Part shown: positions 17,333 through 27,674 of the stretch, piece after piece
Layout: every line of letters begins with the position of its first letter
How positions within the stretch are numbered: position 1 is the stretch's first letter
Assembly: GCA_040905705.1 (NCBI GenBank)
Contig: JBBDQZ010000029.1
Location: 124,001-188,000 of the forward strand
Reading direction: 5' to 3'
Length of the DNA: 64,000 bases
DNA from: JBBDQZ01 sp040905705
GTDB taxonomy: Bacteria > Bacteroidota > Rhodothermia > Balneolales > Natronogracilivirgulaceae
The notes under the pieces: generated by a model
Database searches by the model: none
Told to the model about the DNA's origin: nothing
Seen by the model: the letters and a program-made list of their open reading frames with translations, nothing else
Position numbers and translations under genes: made by a program

Positions 17333-18553
17333 ATGAATATGCTGTTATCGATATCATGGCGAAATATCTGGAGGCATCCGGCCAGAAGCGGGGTGTTGTT
17401 GGGTGCGATTATTGCAGGGCTTTGGGCCGGTATTATGGTTTCCGCCCTGACCAACGGTTGGGTGCAACAGCGTTTTGACAACCTGATTCAGGACGAACTT
17501 ACTCATGTGCAAATACATCACCCGGATTTCCTTACTGAAAGGGAACCTTGGTTATTCATCGAAAATGCCGATGAAATATTAGCTTTTTTGGAGAATGATG
17601 AGCGGATTTTAAGCTATACCCCGCGACTTCTGTCCGATGCCATGATTCAGTCGCCTTTGACAGCATCGGGCGTACAGATTCGCGGGGTGGATACCGAAAG
17701 TGAGAAGCAAACGACCACGTTTCATGAAAACCTTATTGAGGGAGCGTACCTTGATGCCGGTTTTCGGAATCCCATTCTGCTTGGGGCACAGCTTGCAGAG
17801 AAACTGAATGTCGAAATTGGTCACCGGGTTGTGATGTCATTTCAGAACCTGGATAATGACATCACCTCCGGCGCTTTCAATGTCACAGGAATCTTCCAGA
17901 CAGCCTCTTCTCCATATGATGAACGCCATGTATTTGTCCGTTCAGAGGATCTCAATGAGCTGATCGCAAATCAAACGATCTACCATGAAATAGCTATTAT
18001 GTTGTTTGACGAATCCATGAGTGACTCTCTGACCATGGATTTGAATCATCGTTTCGACGGTATTGCGGCAGAGTCCTGGTATGAACTTTCTCCGGAGCTC
18101 AGATACATCACGGATATGGGTGGCTCCATGACCTTTTATATCATGGTCATCATCATGCTTGCCCTGGCCTTTGGGATTCTGAATACCATGTTGATGGCCA
18201 TCTTCGAGCGGATGCGTGAACTCGGTATGCTTATGGCTGTCGGGATGAGCAAGCTCCGGGTTTTCCTGATGATTATGTTGGAATCGGTTATCCTTACGCT
18301 CACAGGAGCTATAGCCGGGTTGATTATTGCCCATTTGAATGTGAATTATCTGGGAAAAACGGGACTCGATCTATCGGGTGTAGGGGGAGAGTCCATGGCC
18401 GAGTTCGGTTATGACGCTATCGTTTACCCGGTTGCCGTCTCGAATGATTATGTCACCACTATCGTAATTGTGATCATCACAGCTGTTTTGGCTTCTGTAT
18501 ATCCTGCTATCAAGGCATTGCGATTGAATCCTGCCGATGTGGTAAGAGATTAG
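17333..18553 (+). CDS. LolC/E-like ABC transporter permease 2
   Basis: 406 residues, paralogous to the preceding permease (WRNIWRHPARSG start, LMAIFERMRELGMLMAVGM coupling helix, same four-helix topology). The GVGGESMAEFGYD segment lies in the last periplasmic loop. Two different permeases with one ATPase is the LolCDE arrangement. The ATPase gene follows after 106 bp. Cargo is inferred to be lipoprotein or lipid from the LolA-like neighbour, not shown by sequence. Confidence 0.87.
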   Translation: MNMLLSISWRNIWRHPARSGVLLGAIIAGLWAGIMVSALTNGWVQQRFDNLIQDELTHVQIHHPDFLTEREPWLFIENADEILAFLENDERILSYTPRLLSDAMIQSPLTASGVQIRGVDTESEKQTTTFHENLIEGAYLDAGFRNPILLGAQLAEKLNVEIGHRVVMSFQNLDNDITSGAFNVTGIFQTASSPYDERHVFVRSEDLNELIANQTIYHEIAIMLFDESMSDSLTMDLNHRFDGIAAESWYELSPELRYITDMGGSMTFYIMVIIMLALAFGILNTMLMAIFERMRELGMLMAVGMSKLRVFLMIMLESVILTLTGAIAGLIIAHLNVNYLGKTGLDLSGVGGESMAEFGYDAIVYPVAVSNDYVTTIVIVIITAVLASVYPAIKALRLNPADVVRD

Positions 18554-18659
18554 CAGGGCAAATTTTTAAAGATTACGGGAATTATTAACGAAAAAAGATC
18601 CATTCAATCTCAACTATCTCTCCTTTGTTTTGAACCATTAATTCAATACGGAAAGCGTC

Positions 18660-19370
18660 ATGGCCGTCATAACAACCAAGAATCTGTCAAAAATCTATAA
18701 TCCGGATACGATTCCGGTTCACGCCCTGCGTGAGGTCTCATTAACTTTTGAGAAAGGAGAGTTTACCTCGGTTCAGGGTCCATCAGGATCAGGTAAAACC
18801 ACATTTCTTAATATGATCGGAGGACTTGACAAACCTACGAGCGGGGTTGTGACTATCAACGGAACCACCATCACCGGAATGAAAGACCGTAAACTGATTG
18901 ACTTTCGATTGCATAACATCGGCTTTGTTTTTCAGGCCTATAACCTGATACCGGTTTTTACAGCCTATGAAAATGTCTCATTTATCATGCTGTTGCAGAA
19001 TCGTGACAAAGATAAAATAAAAGAACGGACGGAGGAACTGCTCACGGCTGTCGGACTTGGCGATAAATTACATTCAAGACCCAAAGAGTTGTCGGGTGGT
19101 GAACAACAGCGTGTCGCCGTGGCGCGGGCACTTGCCTCACGTCCGAAATTTATTCTGGCTGATGAGCCTACAGCCAATCTCGATTCAAAATCCGCTATGA
19201 ACCTGCTTGATATGATGGAAAGAATGAATCGGGAAGAGAAGGTTACTTTTATATTTTCGACGCATGATCAGCGGGTGATAGACCGGGCACGGCGGGTCAT
19301 TACCATGGTTGACGGAGCCATTGACAGCGATGTATATCGAAATGAGGAGAAACAACATGCAGGTAGATGA
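18660..19370 (+). CDS. LolD-like ABC transporter ATPase
   Basis: 236 residues with a full set of nucleotide-binding motifs: Walker A GPSGSGKTT (about 40-48), Q-loop GFVFQAYNLIP, signature LSGGEQQRVAVARAL, Walker B ILADEPTANLD and switch His in STHDQ. It energises the two upstream permeases. Unlike the ATPase at 9.8 kb it is complete. Its stop is 64 bp before the beta-barrel gene. Confidence 0.9.
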   Translation: MAVITTKNLSKIYNPDTIPVHALREVSLTFEKGEFTSVQGPSGSGKTTFLNMIGGLDKPTSGVVTINGTTITGMKDRKLIDFRLHNIGFVFQAYNLIPVFTAYENVSFIMLLQNRDKDKIKERTEELLTAVGLGDKLHSRPKELSGGEQQRVAVARALASRPKFILADEPTANLDSKSAMNLLDMMERMNREEKVTFIFSTHDQRVIDRARRVITMVDGAIDSDVYRNEEKQHAGR

Positions 19371-19434
19371 GGGTTTATCAAATTCGCATACTCAATCGCT
19401 GTGTTTCTCCGGAAAAGCAATCATTATGGAATGA

Positions 19435-20706
19435 ATGTTACAGAATGAATCATACAAAAAAGTATTCGCGGATGTGTCCTTCCGATTAATTTTGGTTTTG
19501 CTCATGAGTTTGACATCCGGACTCATTAACAAAGCGGCTGCACAATGGAGCGATGATTTCAGGATTCACGGCTATCTTCAGGGCATGCCGATCCGGATAT
19601 CGGCTGAAATACCGGAACCGGATGATGATATTGACCCGGGAAGTCTGCCGTCCGGTGATCAGACATGGTGGGAATACCGGCTACAAAACCGTATCAATAT
19701 GCGCTGGTATGCATCTTCAGCGTTTACTTTTACATGGGAAATGCGCACACGATTATTTGCCGGCGATCTGGTGAAAGATATTCCGGGATATGCCCGGGCG
19801 ATGGATGTGGATGACGGTTTTTTCGATATGTCGTGGTTGGTGGTCGAACAGGACAACTGGCTGTTGCATTATATTCCGGATCGATTTTATGGCGAATGGA
19901 CCCATGCTGACTGGAGTGTACAGGTCGGACGCCAGCGTGTCAATTGGGGTATCAATACCATCACTAATCCCAATGACCTGTTTAATCTATATTCGTTTTA
20001 CGATTTCGATTACCCCGAACGGCCGGGGAGCGACGCTGTTCGCATTCAGAGATTTACCGGTTTTGCATCCCGAATGGAAATTGCGGTAAGTCCGGATCGT
20101 AACCTGGAAAACAGTGTGGCTGCTGCACTCTATGCATTCAACAAAGACGGATATGATGTTCAGCTGATTGGCGGATATTATCGCGACCGATTGGCCACCG
20201 GGGGAGGATGGGCCGGCAATATAAAAGGAGCCGGTTTTAAGGGAGAAGCGATGTTTTTCATCGACCTGAATGCAAATGGAGGCACGGCGGCAAATGGCTT
20301 CCGGAGTGCGGATACCGGGCGTGAGTATAACGTTATCATTTCGGTATCATCCGATTATATATTTGGCAATGGCCTGTTTCTGCTCGGAGAATTGCTTTAT
20401 AACAAAGCCGGCGGGCGGGATGATATCATACTTTTTGCCGAAACACGGGCCCCTGACAACCCGTCATTTTCCCGGTTTCAATGCACTACACAAGGTTCCA
20501 TTGCCTTTACACCGATACTGGACGGATCGCTGGCCGCCGTATGGTACCCCGATGAGTCCGCTGTTTTTATCTCTCCGTCTTTATCCTGGTCGGTAATGAC
20601 CGATCTCGATTTCAGGATTCTCGGGCAATTTTTTGCCGGAAGAGACGACTCGGTTTTCAGCAATGCCGGCAATGTAGCCGCAGCATCGCTTCGCTGGAAT
20701 TTTTGA
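19435..20706 (+). CDS. Outer-membrane beta-barrel protein of the export operon
   Basis: 423 residues with a signal peptide (about 1-37, cut after AAAQ). Alternating hydrophobic strands run to a terminal aromatic (LRWNF), as expected for an outer-membrane barrel. Motifs such as VQVGRQRVNWGINT resemble DUF1302/porin-like proteins found beside LolA-like and MMPL/ABC exporters. I infer that it is the outer-membrane partner of the preceding exporter; no specific function is proven. It is the last gene of the run, with a terminator-like hairpin about 350 bp downstream. Confidence 0.75.
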   Translation: MLQNESYKKVFADVSFRLILVLLMSLTSGLINKAAAQWSDDFRIHGYLQGMPIRISAEIPEPDDDIDPGSLPSGDQTWWEYRLQNRINMRWYASSAFTFTWEMRTRLFAGDLVKDIPGYARAMDVDDGFFDMSWLVVEQDNWLLHYIPDRFYGEWTHADWSVQVGRQRVNWGINTITNPNDLFNLYSFYDFDYPERPGSDAVRIQRFTGFASRMEIAVSPDRNLENSVAAALYAFNKDGYDVQLIGGYYRDRLATGGGWAGNIKGAGFKGEAMFFIDLNANGGTAANGFRSADTGREYNVIISVSSDYIFGNGLFLLGELLYNKAGGRDDIILFAETRAPDNPSFSRFQCTTQGSIAFTPILDGSLAAVWYPDESAVFISPSLSWSVMTDLDFRILGQFFAGRDDSVFSNAGNVAAASLRWNF

Positions 20707-21058
20707 ATGATTTGCTGCTGATTCCACCGATGATAGTTGGAAAACCGGAACAGCGACAGGATAATCAACCGGCATATTTGCCCATAAACAAAATCGTATT
20801 GCTGCTGTTTCGGTGCCATTATCGTTCACCGTTTAAAGGAAAGGATGCATACAACCATTATTATAGTTACACGGCGAAAATCATCTGAACATAAATTCGA
20901 ACTACGTACGGTTGATATGGTCATGATATGCCTCTATCTCCTGAATAGAAAACAATTGAATATCCATGTGTTCATGTTCATGCACGATATAATAATAACT
21001 CCCTTAATCTTAATTAAGTGGTTGCCAATTTGAAAAACAATCATGTACCTGTGAGAGC

Positions 21059-21117
21059 GCTTTTCCGTTAAAAAAAAAGCAAAAACAGGGGTGCTGCCAA
21101 CGGAGAAGCAATTTTTT
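21059..21117 (+). terminator. Hairpin with T-tract, upstream of gltB
   Basis: Arms GCTTTTCCGTT and AACGGAGAAGC pair over 11 positions (one G.U). They are separated by a 29-nt A-rich loop and followed after two bases by TTTTTT. It fits an intrinsic terminator of the barrel gene, of an unrecognised small RNA, or of a gltB leader. Confidence 0.55.
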
Positions 21118-21203
21118 ATTTGAATCCCTGAAATTTTTTAGTCATATTACATTTCTGTTAATTTTACGATTATGCTGAATCAATCAACAGGAAATAAAGT
21201 TAA

Positions 21204-21219
21204 CGTGTCGTTTGACACG
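21204..21219. repeat. Short hairpin in the gltB upstream region
   Basis: CGTGTC and GACACG flank the tetraloop GTTT. It is small, but it lies in the same leader as two larger hairpins. Confidence 0.35.
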
Positions 21220-21409
21220 AAGGACGGTAAGGCAGCACGGCGCCAGCGTATCAGTGTTTGCATTCGAGTATTATGTCAGTCAGAGTGGTGCCTGACAATA
21301 TAATATTTGGTCATGGGGGCCTGAACTCATCCCTGTATCTGGATCGCAGATGCAAAAAAAAGAATAAGCAACGTTAATCACTGATATTTATACCTCCTGA
21401 AAAAGGGGG

Positions 21410-21438
21410 CTATACGGTTTCAGGCCGAAACCGTATAG
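21410..21438. promoter_or_regulatory. Perfect 12-bp inverted repeat 82 bp before gltB
   Basis: Arms CTATACGGTTTC and GAAACCGTATAG surround AGGCC. No T-run follows, so an operator or leader hairpin is more likely than a terminator. A CCTCCT/AGGGGG pair lies just upstream (about 21393-21409), and the two could form alternative leader structures. Confidence 0.55.
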
Positions 21439-21519
21439 AGTTCGTGGCTTGAAATGATCGGTTTATGCAGAGCTATCCGGCTCAGATTGCAACCGATACA
21501 ATAAACAAAGATAATTTTT

Positions 21520-24500
21520 ATGACAAAGGTAGGAAAATTGCTTCCCGGAGAGCAGGGGTTGTATAGCCCCCAAAACGAACACGATGCATGTGGAATAGGT
21601 TTTGTCGTTAACATTAAGGGCAAAGCGTCATTTGATATTATTAAAAAGTCGCTTCGTGTGTTGCGCAATCTGGATCATCGTGGAGCGACAGGTGCCGAGC
21701 CCAACAGTGGGGATGGCGCCGGAATACTGATGCAGATACCGCATGGGTTCTTCAGGCAGTCATGTGAGGGGCTGGGATTTAACCTTCCGGGATCCGGAAA
21801 GTATGGTGTTGGTATGCTTTTTTTGCCTGCGGAAAGGGAAAAACGCAAAAAATGTGAACGTATCATCGAAGAAGTGATTCGTGAGGAAGGGCTTAACTTG
21901 CTGGGCTGGCGAAAGGTTCCAACCGACAACACGAGCCTTGGGGAAACAGCTACGTCCGTGGAACCTTTGGTACGTCAGTTTTTTATCGAACGCCCCTTTT
22001 CCATGAAGTCCGAACTGGAATTTGAACGAAAGTTATTTGTGGTACGCCGCCGCTGCACGCTTGCTATCGACAAATCCGATTTAAGTGAGGCCGATAAAGA
22101 ATTTTTTTATATAAACAGCCTGTCATCCCGTACCATCGTTTATAAGGGGATGCTGACTCCGAATCAGCTGGAGCTCTTTTACCCGGATCTCAAAGATCCG
22201 ACCATGAAATCGGCGATTGCACTGGTTCACTCTCGTTTTAGTACCAATACGTTCCCGAGCTGGAAACTGGCCCACCCGTACCGGTATATTATTCATAACG
22301 GCGAGATCAATACCGTGCAGGGAAACCGGAACTGGATGCATGCTCGTGGGAAGCAATTTGCCACGGAACTGTTCGGCAAGGACATCTCCAAAGTGCTGCC
22401 CATCATTCAGGAGGATGGAAGCGACTCGGCTAAATTCGATAACTGTCTTGAGTTTCTCTCATTGTCCGGACGCTCTTTGCCTCACGCAATGATGATGATG
22501 ATTCCGGAACCCTGGGAGAAGCACGAGAGTATGAGTGACTTGCAGCACGCCTTCTATCAGTTTCACAGTTGTATGATGGAACCCTGGGACGGGCCCGCTT
22601 CCGTTGCTTTTACCGATGGCAAGGTGGTAGGGGCCACACTTGACCGGAACGGACTGCGACCATCTCGTTATTACGTGACCCGCGACGACATGGTGGTTTT
22701 GGCTTCGGAAGTGGGGGTGCTCGATATTGATCCTGAGGATGTTATTTACAAAGAGCGGCTTCAGCCGGGACGTATGCTGCTTATTGATACAGAACAGGGG
22801 CGGATTATCAGCGATGAAGAAATTAAAGATCAGATTGCTGCCGAGCATCCCTACCGGAAGTGGCTGGACCAAAATCTTGTCCACTTCAATGATGTGACCG
22901 AAAAGCTGGAATATCCCGAACCGGAACTTGCCCACGAGGAAGTGCTGCTTCATCAGAAAGTATTTGGCTATACCTACGAAGATTTACAGGTAAATATTGG
23001 GCCCATGTCGGAAAATATGCTCCAGCCTATCGGCGCAATGGGAAACGATGCTCCGGTCGCGGTGTTATCCAACCAGCCGCAACTGCTTTATAACTATTTT
23101 AAACAGTTGTTTGCCCAGGTGACCAACCCTCCGATCGATCCGATCCGCGAGGAGCTGATCACTTCAACGGAAACATTGCTCGGTTCACAAGGCAATATCC
23201 TGGACCCGGGTCCGGAAAGCTGCCGGCAGATTGAACTGGATGGCCCGGTTTTGACTTCGGAAGAACTGGAACAGCTGAGAAACCTGGTGGTGCCCGGATT
23301 TAAAAATCAAACCTTGCCGATCTTGTTCAAAGTCGGTAGTGGTGGCGCAGGACTGAAAAAGAGCATGGACAAACTTTTTGCCTCTGCGGATAAAGCAATT
23401 AAAAAGGGAGTCAATATTTTGATCCTGTCCGATCGGGGATTTGACAGGGAATATGCACCCATTCCCGCATTGTTGGCGATATCCGGGCTGCATCACCATC
23501 TGATTCGTACCGGTAAACGTACGGAGGTCGGACTGGTCCTCGAATCCGGAGAACCACGGGAAGTGCATCATTTTTGTACTTTGCTTGGATACGGGGTGGA
23601 TGCCGTCAATCCCTATATGGCCTACGAAAGTTTGCACGACCTGATTCGCGAAGGGATGATTAAGGATTTAAAATACAAGCGGGCAGTCAAAGGGTATAAC
23701 AAAGCCGTGGTGAAGGGAATTGTTAAAGTGATGTCCAAAATGGGTATTTCCACAATCAAATCGTATCGTGGAGCGCAGATTTTCGAAGCTTTGGGTATCA
23801 GCAGGGAGGTTATCGATACCTATTTTACCTGGACCCAATCCCGAATCGGCGGTATAGATCTTGATATTATTGCCAGAGAAGCCGAAATGCGACACAGCAC
23901 GGCCTACCCCAAAGTAAGGGTTAACGGCCAGGTTCTGGACGAAGGCGGTCAGTATAAGTGGCGCAAAAACAGCGAATACCACATGTACAATCCGGAAACA
24001 GTGCATACACTACAGTTCGCAAGCAAGATCAACGACTACAAATTGTATAAAGATTACGCAAAACTGTTGGATGACCAACAGAACCCACCACCAACACTGC
24101 GCCATTTGCTTGAACTGGAGTACGACGCTGAACCCATTCCGATCGAAGAGGTGGAATCGGTGGAATCCATCTGTAAGAGGTTCAAGACCGGAGCCATGTC
24201 ATTCGGATCGATCGGCCAGGAAACGCATGAGGCACTGGCTATAGCTATGAACCGCCTTGGGGGTAAGAGTAATACCGGTGAAGGAGGGGAGAATCCGAAC
24301 CGTTTTACTCCCGACCCCAACGGGGACTCACGTAACAGTGCCATCAAACAGGTGGCTTCGGGACGATTCGGAGTGACCAGTGAGTATCTCAACAACGCGG
24401 TTGAGATTCAGATCAAGATGGCACAGGGAGCTAAACCGGGTGAAGGAGGCGAGTTGCCCGGACGAAAAGTTTACCCGTGGATTGCCAAGGTAAGATATTC

Positions 24501-26133
24501 CACCCCGGGCGTGGGACTTATTTCCCCGCCCCCTCACCATGATATCTATTCTATTGAGGATCTTTCTCAGCTTATTCATGATCTGAAGAATGCCAACCGC
24601 AATGCACGCATCAATGTAAAACTGGTATCTCTGGCCGGGGTTGGTACGATTGCTGCCGGTGTTGCCAAAGCCAAGGCTGATGTGATTCTGATTAGTGGAC
24701 ATGACGGAGGTACCGGTGCTTCGCCACAAACAAGCATCAAGCATGCCGGCTTGCCATGGGAACTGGGACTTGCCGAAACGCATCAGACGCTGGTGATGAA
24801 TCGTTTGCGTAGCCGGGTGACCCTGGAGACGGACGGACAGATCAAGACCGGCCGGGATGTTGTTATTGCAGCGCTCCTTGGAGCAGAAGAGTACGGGTTT
24901 GGTACCAGTGCACTGATCACCCTGGGATGCATCATGATGCGGGTTTGTCACCTGGACACCTGCCCGGTCGGCATCGCTACGCAAAATCCGGAATTGCGCC
25001 ATAAGTTTGCCGGTGATCCACAGCACGTCGTTAATTTCATGAAATTTGTCGCACAGGATGTACGTGAGCATATGGCCAAACTCGGATTCCGTTCCATAGA
25101 TGAAATGGTCGGACGCGTTGACAAGCTTAAAGCGAAAAAAACCGGTCACTGGAAAGCAAAATATCTTGATCTTTCTCCTATTCTTTATAAACCGGAATTG
25201 AGCGAGTATGTCGATGTCCATTGTACGATGAAGCAGAATCACGGTTTGCAAAATTCAATGGATATCCAGGCATTGCTCGATATTTGTGAACCGGCCATTA
25301 AAGAAAAGAAACCGGTTAAAGCCAGAATGCCGATTCGTAATATCAACCGGGTGACCGGAACGATTGTGGGTAGTGAAATTACCAGGGCACATGGCCGGGA
25401 CGGACTGCCGGAAGGTACGATCCGGCTTCTTTTCAGAGGTTCAGCGGGACAAAGTTTCGGTGCATTTGTTCCGGCAGGTATGACACTCGAACTGGAAGGT
25501 GACGCCAATGACTATTTCGGCAAGGGATTGTCAGGCGGGAAACTGATTCTTTATCCCGATGCCAACTCCAGGTTCAAAGCGGAAGAAAATATTATCGTGG
25601 GGAATGTCTCCCTTTACGGTGCCACCAGTGGCGAGGCGTACATTCGCGGAATGGCAGGTGAACGGTTTTGCGTCAGAAACAGTGGTGTCAGGGCAGTGGT
25701 GGAAGCGGTTGGTGACCACGCTTGCGAATACATGACCGGTGGGCGGGTCGTCGTGCTTGGCTCAACGGGTCGCAACTTTGCTGCCGGCATGTCAGGAGGG
25801 ATCGCCTACGTCCTGGATGAGCACAATACCTTCGAGGAGCACTGCAACAAAGAGATGGTTTTTCTTGAACGACTGGAGAACGAGGAAGAGACGAAAGAAG
25901 TCGAAAAGATGATCCGTCGTCATGCCGACTATACGGACAGCAATCGCGCCTGGAAAGTTCTGGCCTGCTGGGAGGAGATGGTGCCGAAGTTTGTGAAAGT
26001 TCATCCTGTCGACTTTAAACGGATGAATGAGGCTATTCAAGAAGCAAACCTGAGAGGGCTGGACGGCGAAGAGGCCATCATGGAGGCTTTTTACATTAAC
26101 AAGGGGGACAAAGCCCGAGCCGCCGGCAATTGA
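21520..26133 (+). CDS. gltB: Glutamate synthase large subunit
   Basis: 1537 residues, the normal size for the NADPH-type alpha subunit. It makes two glutamates from glutamine and 2-oxoglutarate. Domain order: class II amidotransferase with nucleophile C24 (HDACGIGF, so a 23-residue propeptide is removed), central domain, FMN-binding synthase domain (GAMSFGSIGQETHEAL, GGKSNTGEGGE), the 3Fe-4S cysteines C1137, C1143 and C1148, and the C-terminal beta-helix of glycine-rich repeats. It is followed 56 bp later by gltD. The structured upstream region suggests nitrogen-dependent control. Confidence 0.97.
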   Translation: MTKVGKLLPGEQGLYSPQNEHDACGIGFVVNIKGKASFDIIKKSLRVLRNLDHRGATGAEPNSGDGAGILMQIPHGFFRQSCEGLGFNLPGSGKYGVGMLFLPAEREKRKKCERIIEEVIREEGLNLLGWRKVPTDNTSLGETATSVEPLVRQFFIERPFSMKSELEFERKLFVVRRRCTLAIDKSDLSEADKEFFYINSLSSRTIVYKGMLTPNQLELFYPDLKDPTMKSAIALVHSRFSTNTFPSWKLAHPYRYIIHNGEINTVQGNRNWMHARGKQFATELFGKDISKVLPIIQEDGSDSAKFDNCLEFLSLSGRSLPHAMMMMIPEPWEKHESMSDLQHAFYQFHSCMMEPWDGPASVAFTDGKVVGATLDRNGLRPSRYYVTRDDMVVLASEVGVLDIDPEDVIYKERLQPGRMLLIDTEQGRIISDEEIKDQIAAEHPYRKWLDQNLVHFNDVTEKLEYPEPELAHEEVLLHQKVFGYTYEDLQVNIGPMSENMLQPIGAMGNDAPVAVLSNQPQLLYNYFKQLFAQVTNPPIDPIREELITSTETLLGSQGNILDPGPESCRQIELDGPVLTSEELEQLRNLVVPGFKNQTLPILFKVGSGGAGLKKSMDKLFASADKAIKKGVNILILSDRGFDREYAPIPALLAISGLHHHLIRTGKRTEVGLVLESGEPREVHHFCTLLGYGVDAVNPYMAYESLHDLIREGMIKDLKYKRAVKGYNKAVVKGIVKVMSKMGISTIKSYRGAQIFEALGISREVIDTYFTWTQSRIGGIDLDIIAREAEMRHSTAYPKVRVNGQVLDEGGQYKWRKNSEYHMYNPETVHTLQFASKINDYKLYKDYAKLLDDQQNPPPTLRHLLELEYDAEPIPIEEVESVESICKRFKTGAMSFGSIGQETHEALAIAMNRLGGKSNTGEGGENPNRFTPDPNGDSRNSAIKQVASGRFGVTSEYLNNAVEIQIKMAQGAKPGEGGELPGRKVYPWIAKVRYSTPGVGLISPPPHHDIYSIEDLSQLIHDLKNANRNARINVKLVSLAGVGTIAAGVAKAKADVILISGHDGGTGASPQTSIKHAGLPWELGLAETHQTLVMNRLRSRVTLETDGQIKTGRDVVIAALLGAEEYGFGTSALITLGCIMMRVCHLDTCPVGIATQNPELRHKFAGDPQHVVNFMKFVAQDVREHMAKLGFRSIDEMVGRVDKLKAKKTGHWKAKYLDLSPILYKPELSEYVDVHCTMKQNHGLQNSMDIQALLDICEPAIKEKKPVKARMPIRNINRVTGTIVGSEITRAHGRDGLPEGTIRLLFRGSAGQSFGAFVPAGMTLELEGDANDYFGKGLSGGKLILYPDANSRFKAEENIIVGNVSLYGATSGEAYIRGMAGERFCVRNSGVRAVVEAVGDHACEYMTGGRVVVLGSTGRNFAAGMSGGIAYVLDEHNTFEEHCNKEMVFLERLENEEETKEVEKMIRRHADYTDSNRAWKVLACWEEMVPKFVKVHPVDFKRMNEAIQEANLRGLDGEEAIMEAFYINKGDKARAAGN

Positions 26134-26189
26134 TCACCTGGCACCAGCCATTTTAATCGTATTAAGAACTGTAACATAAAGTAAATATC

Positions 26190-27674
26190 ATGGGTAAAAC
26201 AACCGGATTCATGGAGTTTGAAAGAAAGGCAACTCCATACCGTAAACCCGAAGAACGTGTTAATACCTGGGAAGAGTTTAACGAGTCTTTGACCGAACAG
26301 GAGTTGAGAGATCAGGGTGCCCGGTGTATGGATTGCGGCATTCCATTTTGTCAATCCGGACTTGCCGCACAAACCGGGTCATATGGATGCCCGGTCTATA
26401 ACCTGATTCCTGAATGGAATGATCTTGTATATCACGGGAAGTGGAAAGAGGCACTGCAGCGCCTGCATAAAACTAATAATTTCCCGGAATTTACAGGACG
26501 CGTTTGCCCGGCTCCCTGTGAGGGTTCTTGTGTGTTGGGGATCATTGATTCACCGGTTGCAATCAAAAGTATTGAAAAGGCCATTATCGACCGCGGTTTT
26601 GAAGAAGGATGGGTGGTGCCGGAACCGCCTGATGTACGAACCGGTAAATCAGTTGGTGTTGTTGGATCGGGTCCTGCCGGACTCGCTGCTGCGGCCCAAC
26701 TCAATAGAGCTGGTCATAAAGTAACGGTTTACGAGCGCGCCGATCGAATCGGCGGCCTGTTGATGTACGGAATTCCTAATATGAAGCTGGATAAATCGGT
26801 GGTACAGCGCCGGGTGGACCTGCTTGCAACCGAGGGCATAGAATTTGTCACCAACACCGAAATCGGAAAGGATATTTCAGGGGAAGAGCTCCGCAAGCGT
26901 CACGATGCCATAATATTGGCAGGTGGCGCAACACAACCCCGGGACCTGCCTATTGAGGGCCGGGAATTAAATGGGATTCATTTTGCGATGGATTTTCTGC
27001 ATCCGGATACCAAAAGCCTGCTGGACTCAAATCATGAAAATGGCAACTATATATCTGCAAAAGACAAAAATGTTATCGTGATCGGTGGCGGAGATACCGG
27101 GACAGATTGTGTGAGCACCTCAATGCGTCATCAGTGCAAAACGATGACCCAGTTTGAGATTATGCCAAAACCCCCTGAAGAGCGTGCTGAAAATAATCCC
27201 TGGCCCCAATGGCCAAATATTTACCGGCTCGATTACGGGCAGGAAGAGGTGCAAAAAAAATTCGGTGATGACCCGCGCAAATATGAGATTATGACTAAAA
27301 AATTTACAGGTGATGAGAAGGGTAATGTAAAGGAATTGCACACCGTTCAGATTACCTGGGAAAAAGGGAACAACGGACGCATGGCTCCGAAAGAGGTCCC
27401 CGGCACCGAAAAAGTTTGGAAGGCCGAACTGGTCCTGCTAGCCATGGGTTTTCTGGGTCCGGAAAGTATGGTTCTGGATCAGCTCAAAATTGAAAAAGAT
27501 GAGCGTTCCAACGCAAAAGCCGAACACGAAGTATACAAAACCAATGTAGACGGTGTATTTGCCGCCGGTGACATGCGCCGCGGACAGAGCCTCATTGTCT
27601 GGGCGATTAATGAAGGACGAGGAGCCGCCCGAGAATGTGATCGGTGGCTAATGGGTGACACAGAACTTCCCTGA
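26190..27674 (+). CDS. gltD: Glutamate synthase small subunit
   Basis: 494 residues. It passes electrons from NADPH through FAD and two 4Fe-4S clusters to GltB. The N-terminal cysteine sets are C46, C49, C54, C67 and C106, C110, C114. The FAD site is GVVGSGPAGLAAA (about 154-166), the NADPH site is VIGGGDTGTDC, and the C-terminal ATG-like block is GVFAAGDMRRGQSL. It sits directly behind gltB and forms the alpha-beta enzyme with it. Confidence 0.96.
   Translation: MGKTTGFMEFERKATPYRKPEERVNTWEEFNESLTEQELRDQGARCMDCGIPFCQSGLAAQTGSYGCPVYNLIPEWNDLVYHGKWKEALQRLHKTNNFPEFTGRVCPAPCEGSCVLGIIDSPVAIKSIEKAIIDRGFEEGWVVPEPPDVRTGKSVGVVGSGPAGLAAAAQLNRAGHKVTVYERADRIGGLLMYGIPNMKLDKSVVQRRVDLLATEGIEFVTNTEIGKDISGEELRKRHDAIILAGGATQPRDLPIEGRELNGIHFAMDFLHPDTKSLLDSNHENGNYISAKDKNVIVIGGGDTGTDCVSTSMRHQCKTMTQFEIMPKPPEERAENNPWPQWPNIYRLDYGQEEVQKKFGDDPRKYEIMTKKFTGDEKGNVKELHTVQITWEKGNNGRMAPKEVPGTEKVWKAELVLLAMGFLGPESMVLDQLKIEKDERSNAKAEHEVYKTNVDGVFAAGDMRRGQSLIVWAINEGRGAARECDRWLMGDTELP

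Larger units (their letters stand above)
20707..21519. other. Long intergenic region / gltB leader
   Basis: 813 bp without a convincing gene. Contents seen are a terminator-like hairpin (21059-21117), a small hairpin (21204-21219) and a perfect 12-bp inverted repeat (21410-21438). The rest is AT-rich. It probably holds the 3' end of the export operon and the promoter plus leader of gltBD. A small RNA is possible but not shown. Confidence 0.5.

Noticed and set aside
24328..25251. A 307-codon minus-strand open frame inside gltB
   Set aside because: The coding strand is a textbook gltB with all cofactor motifs, so this is a shadow.
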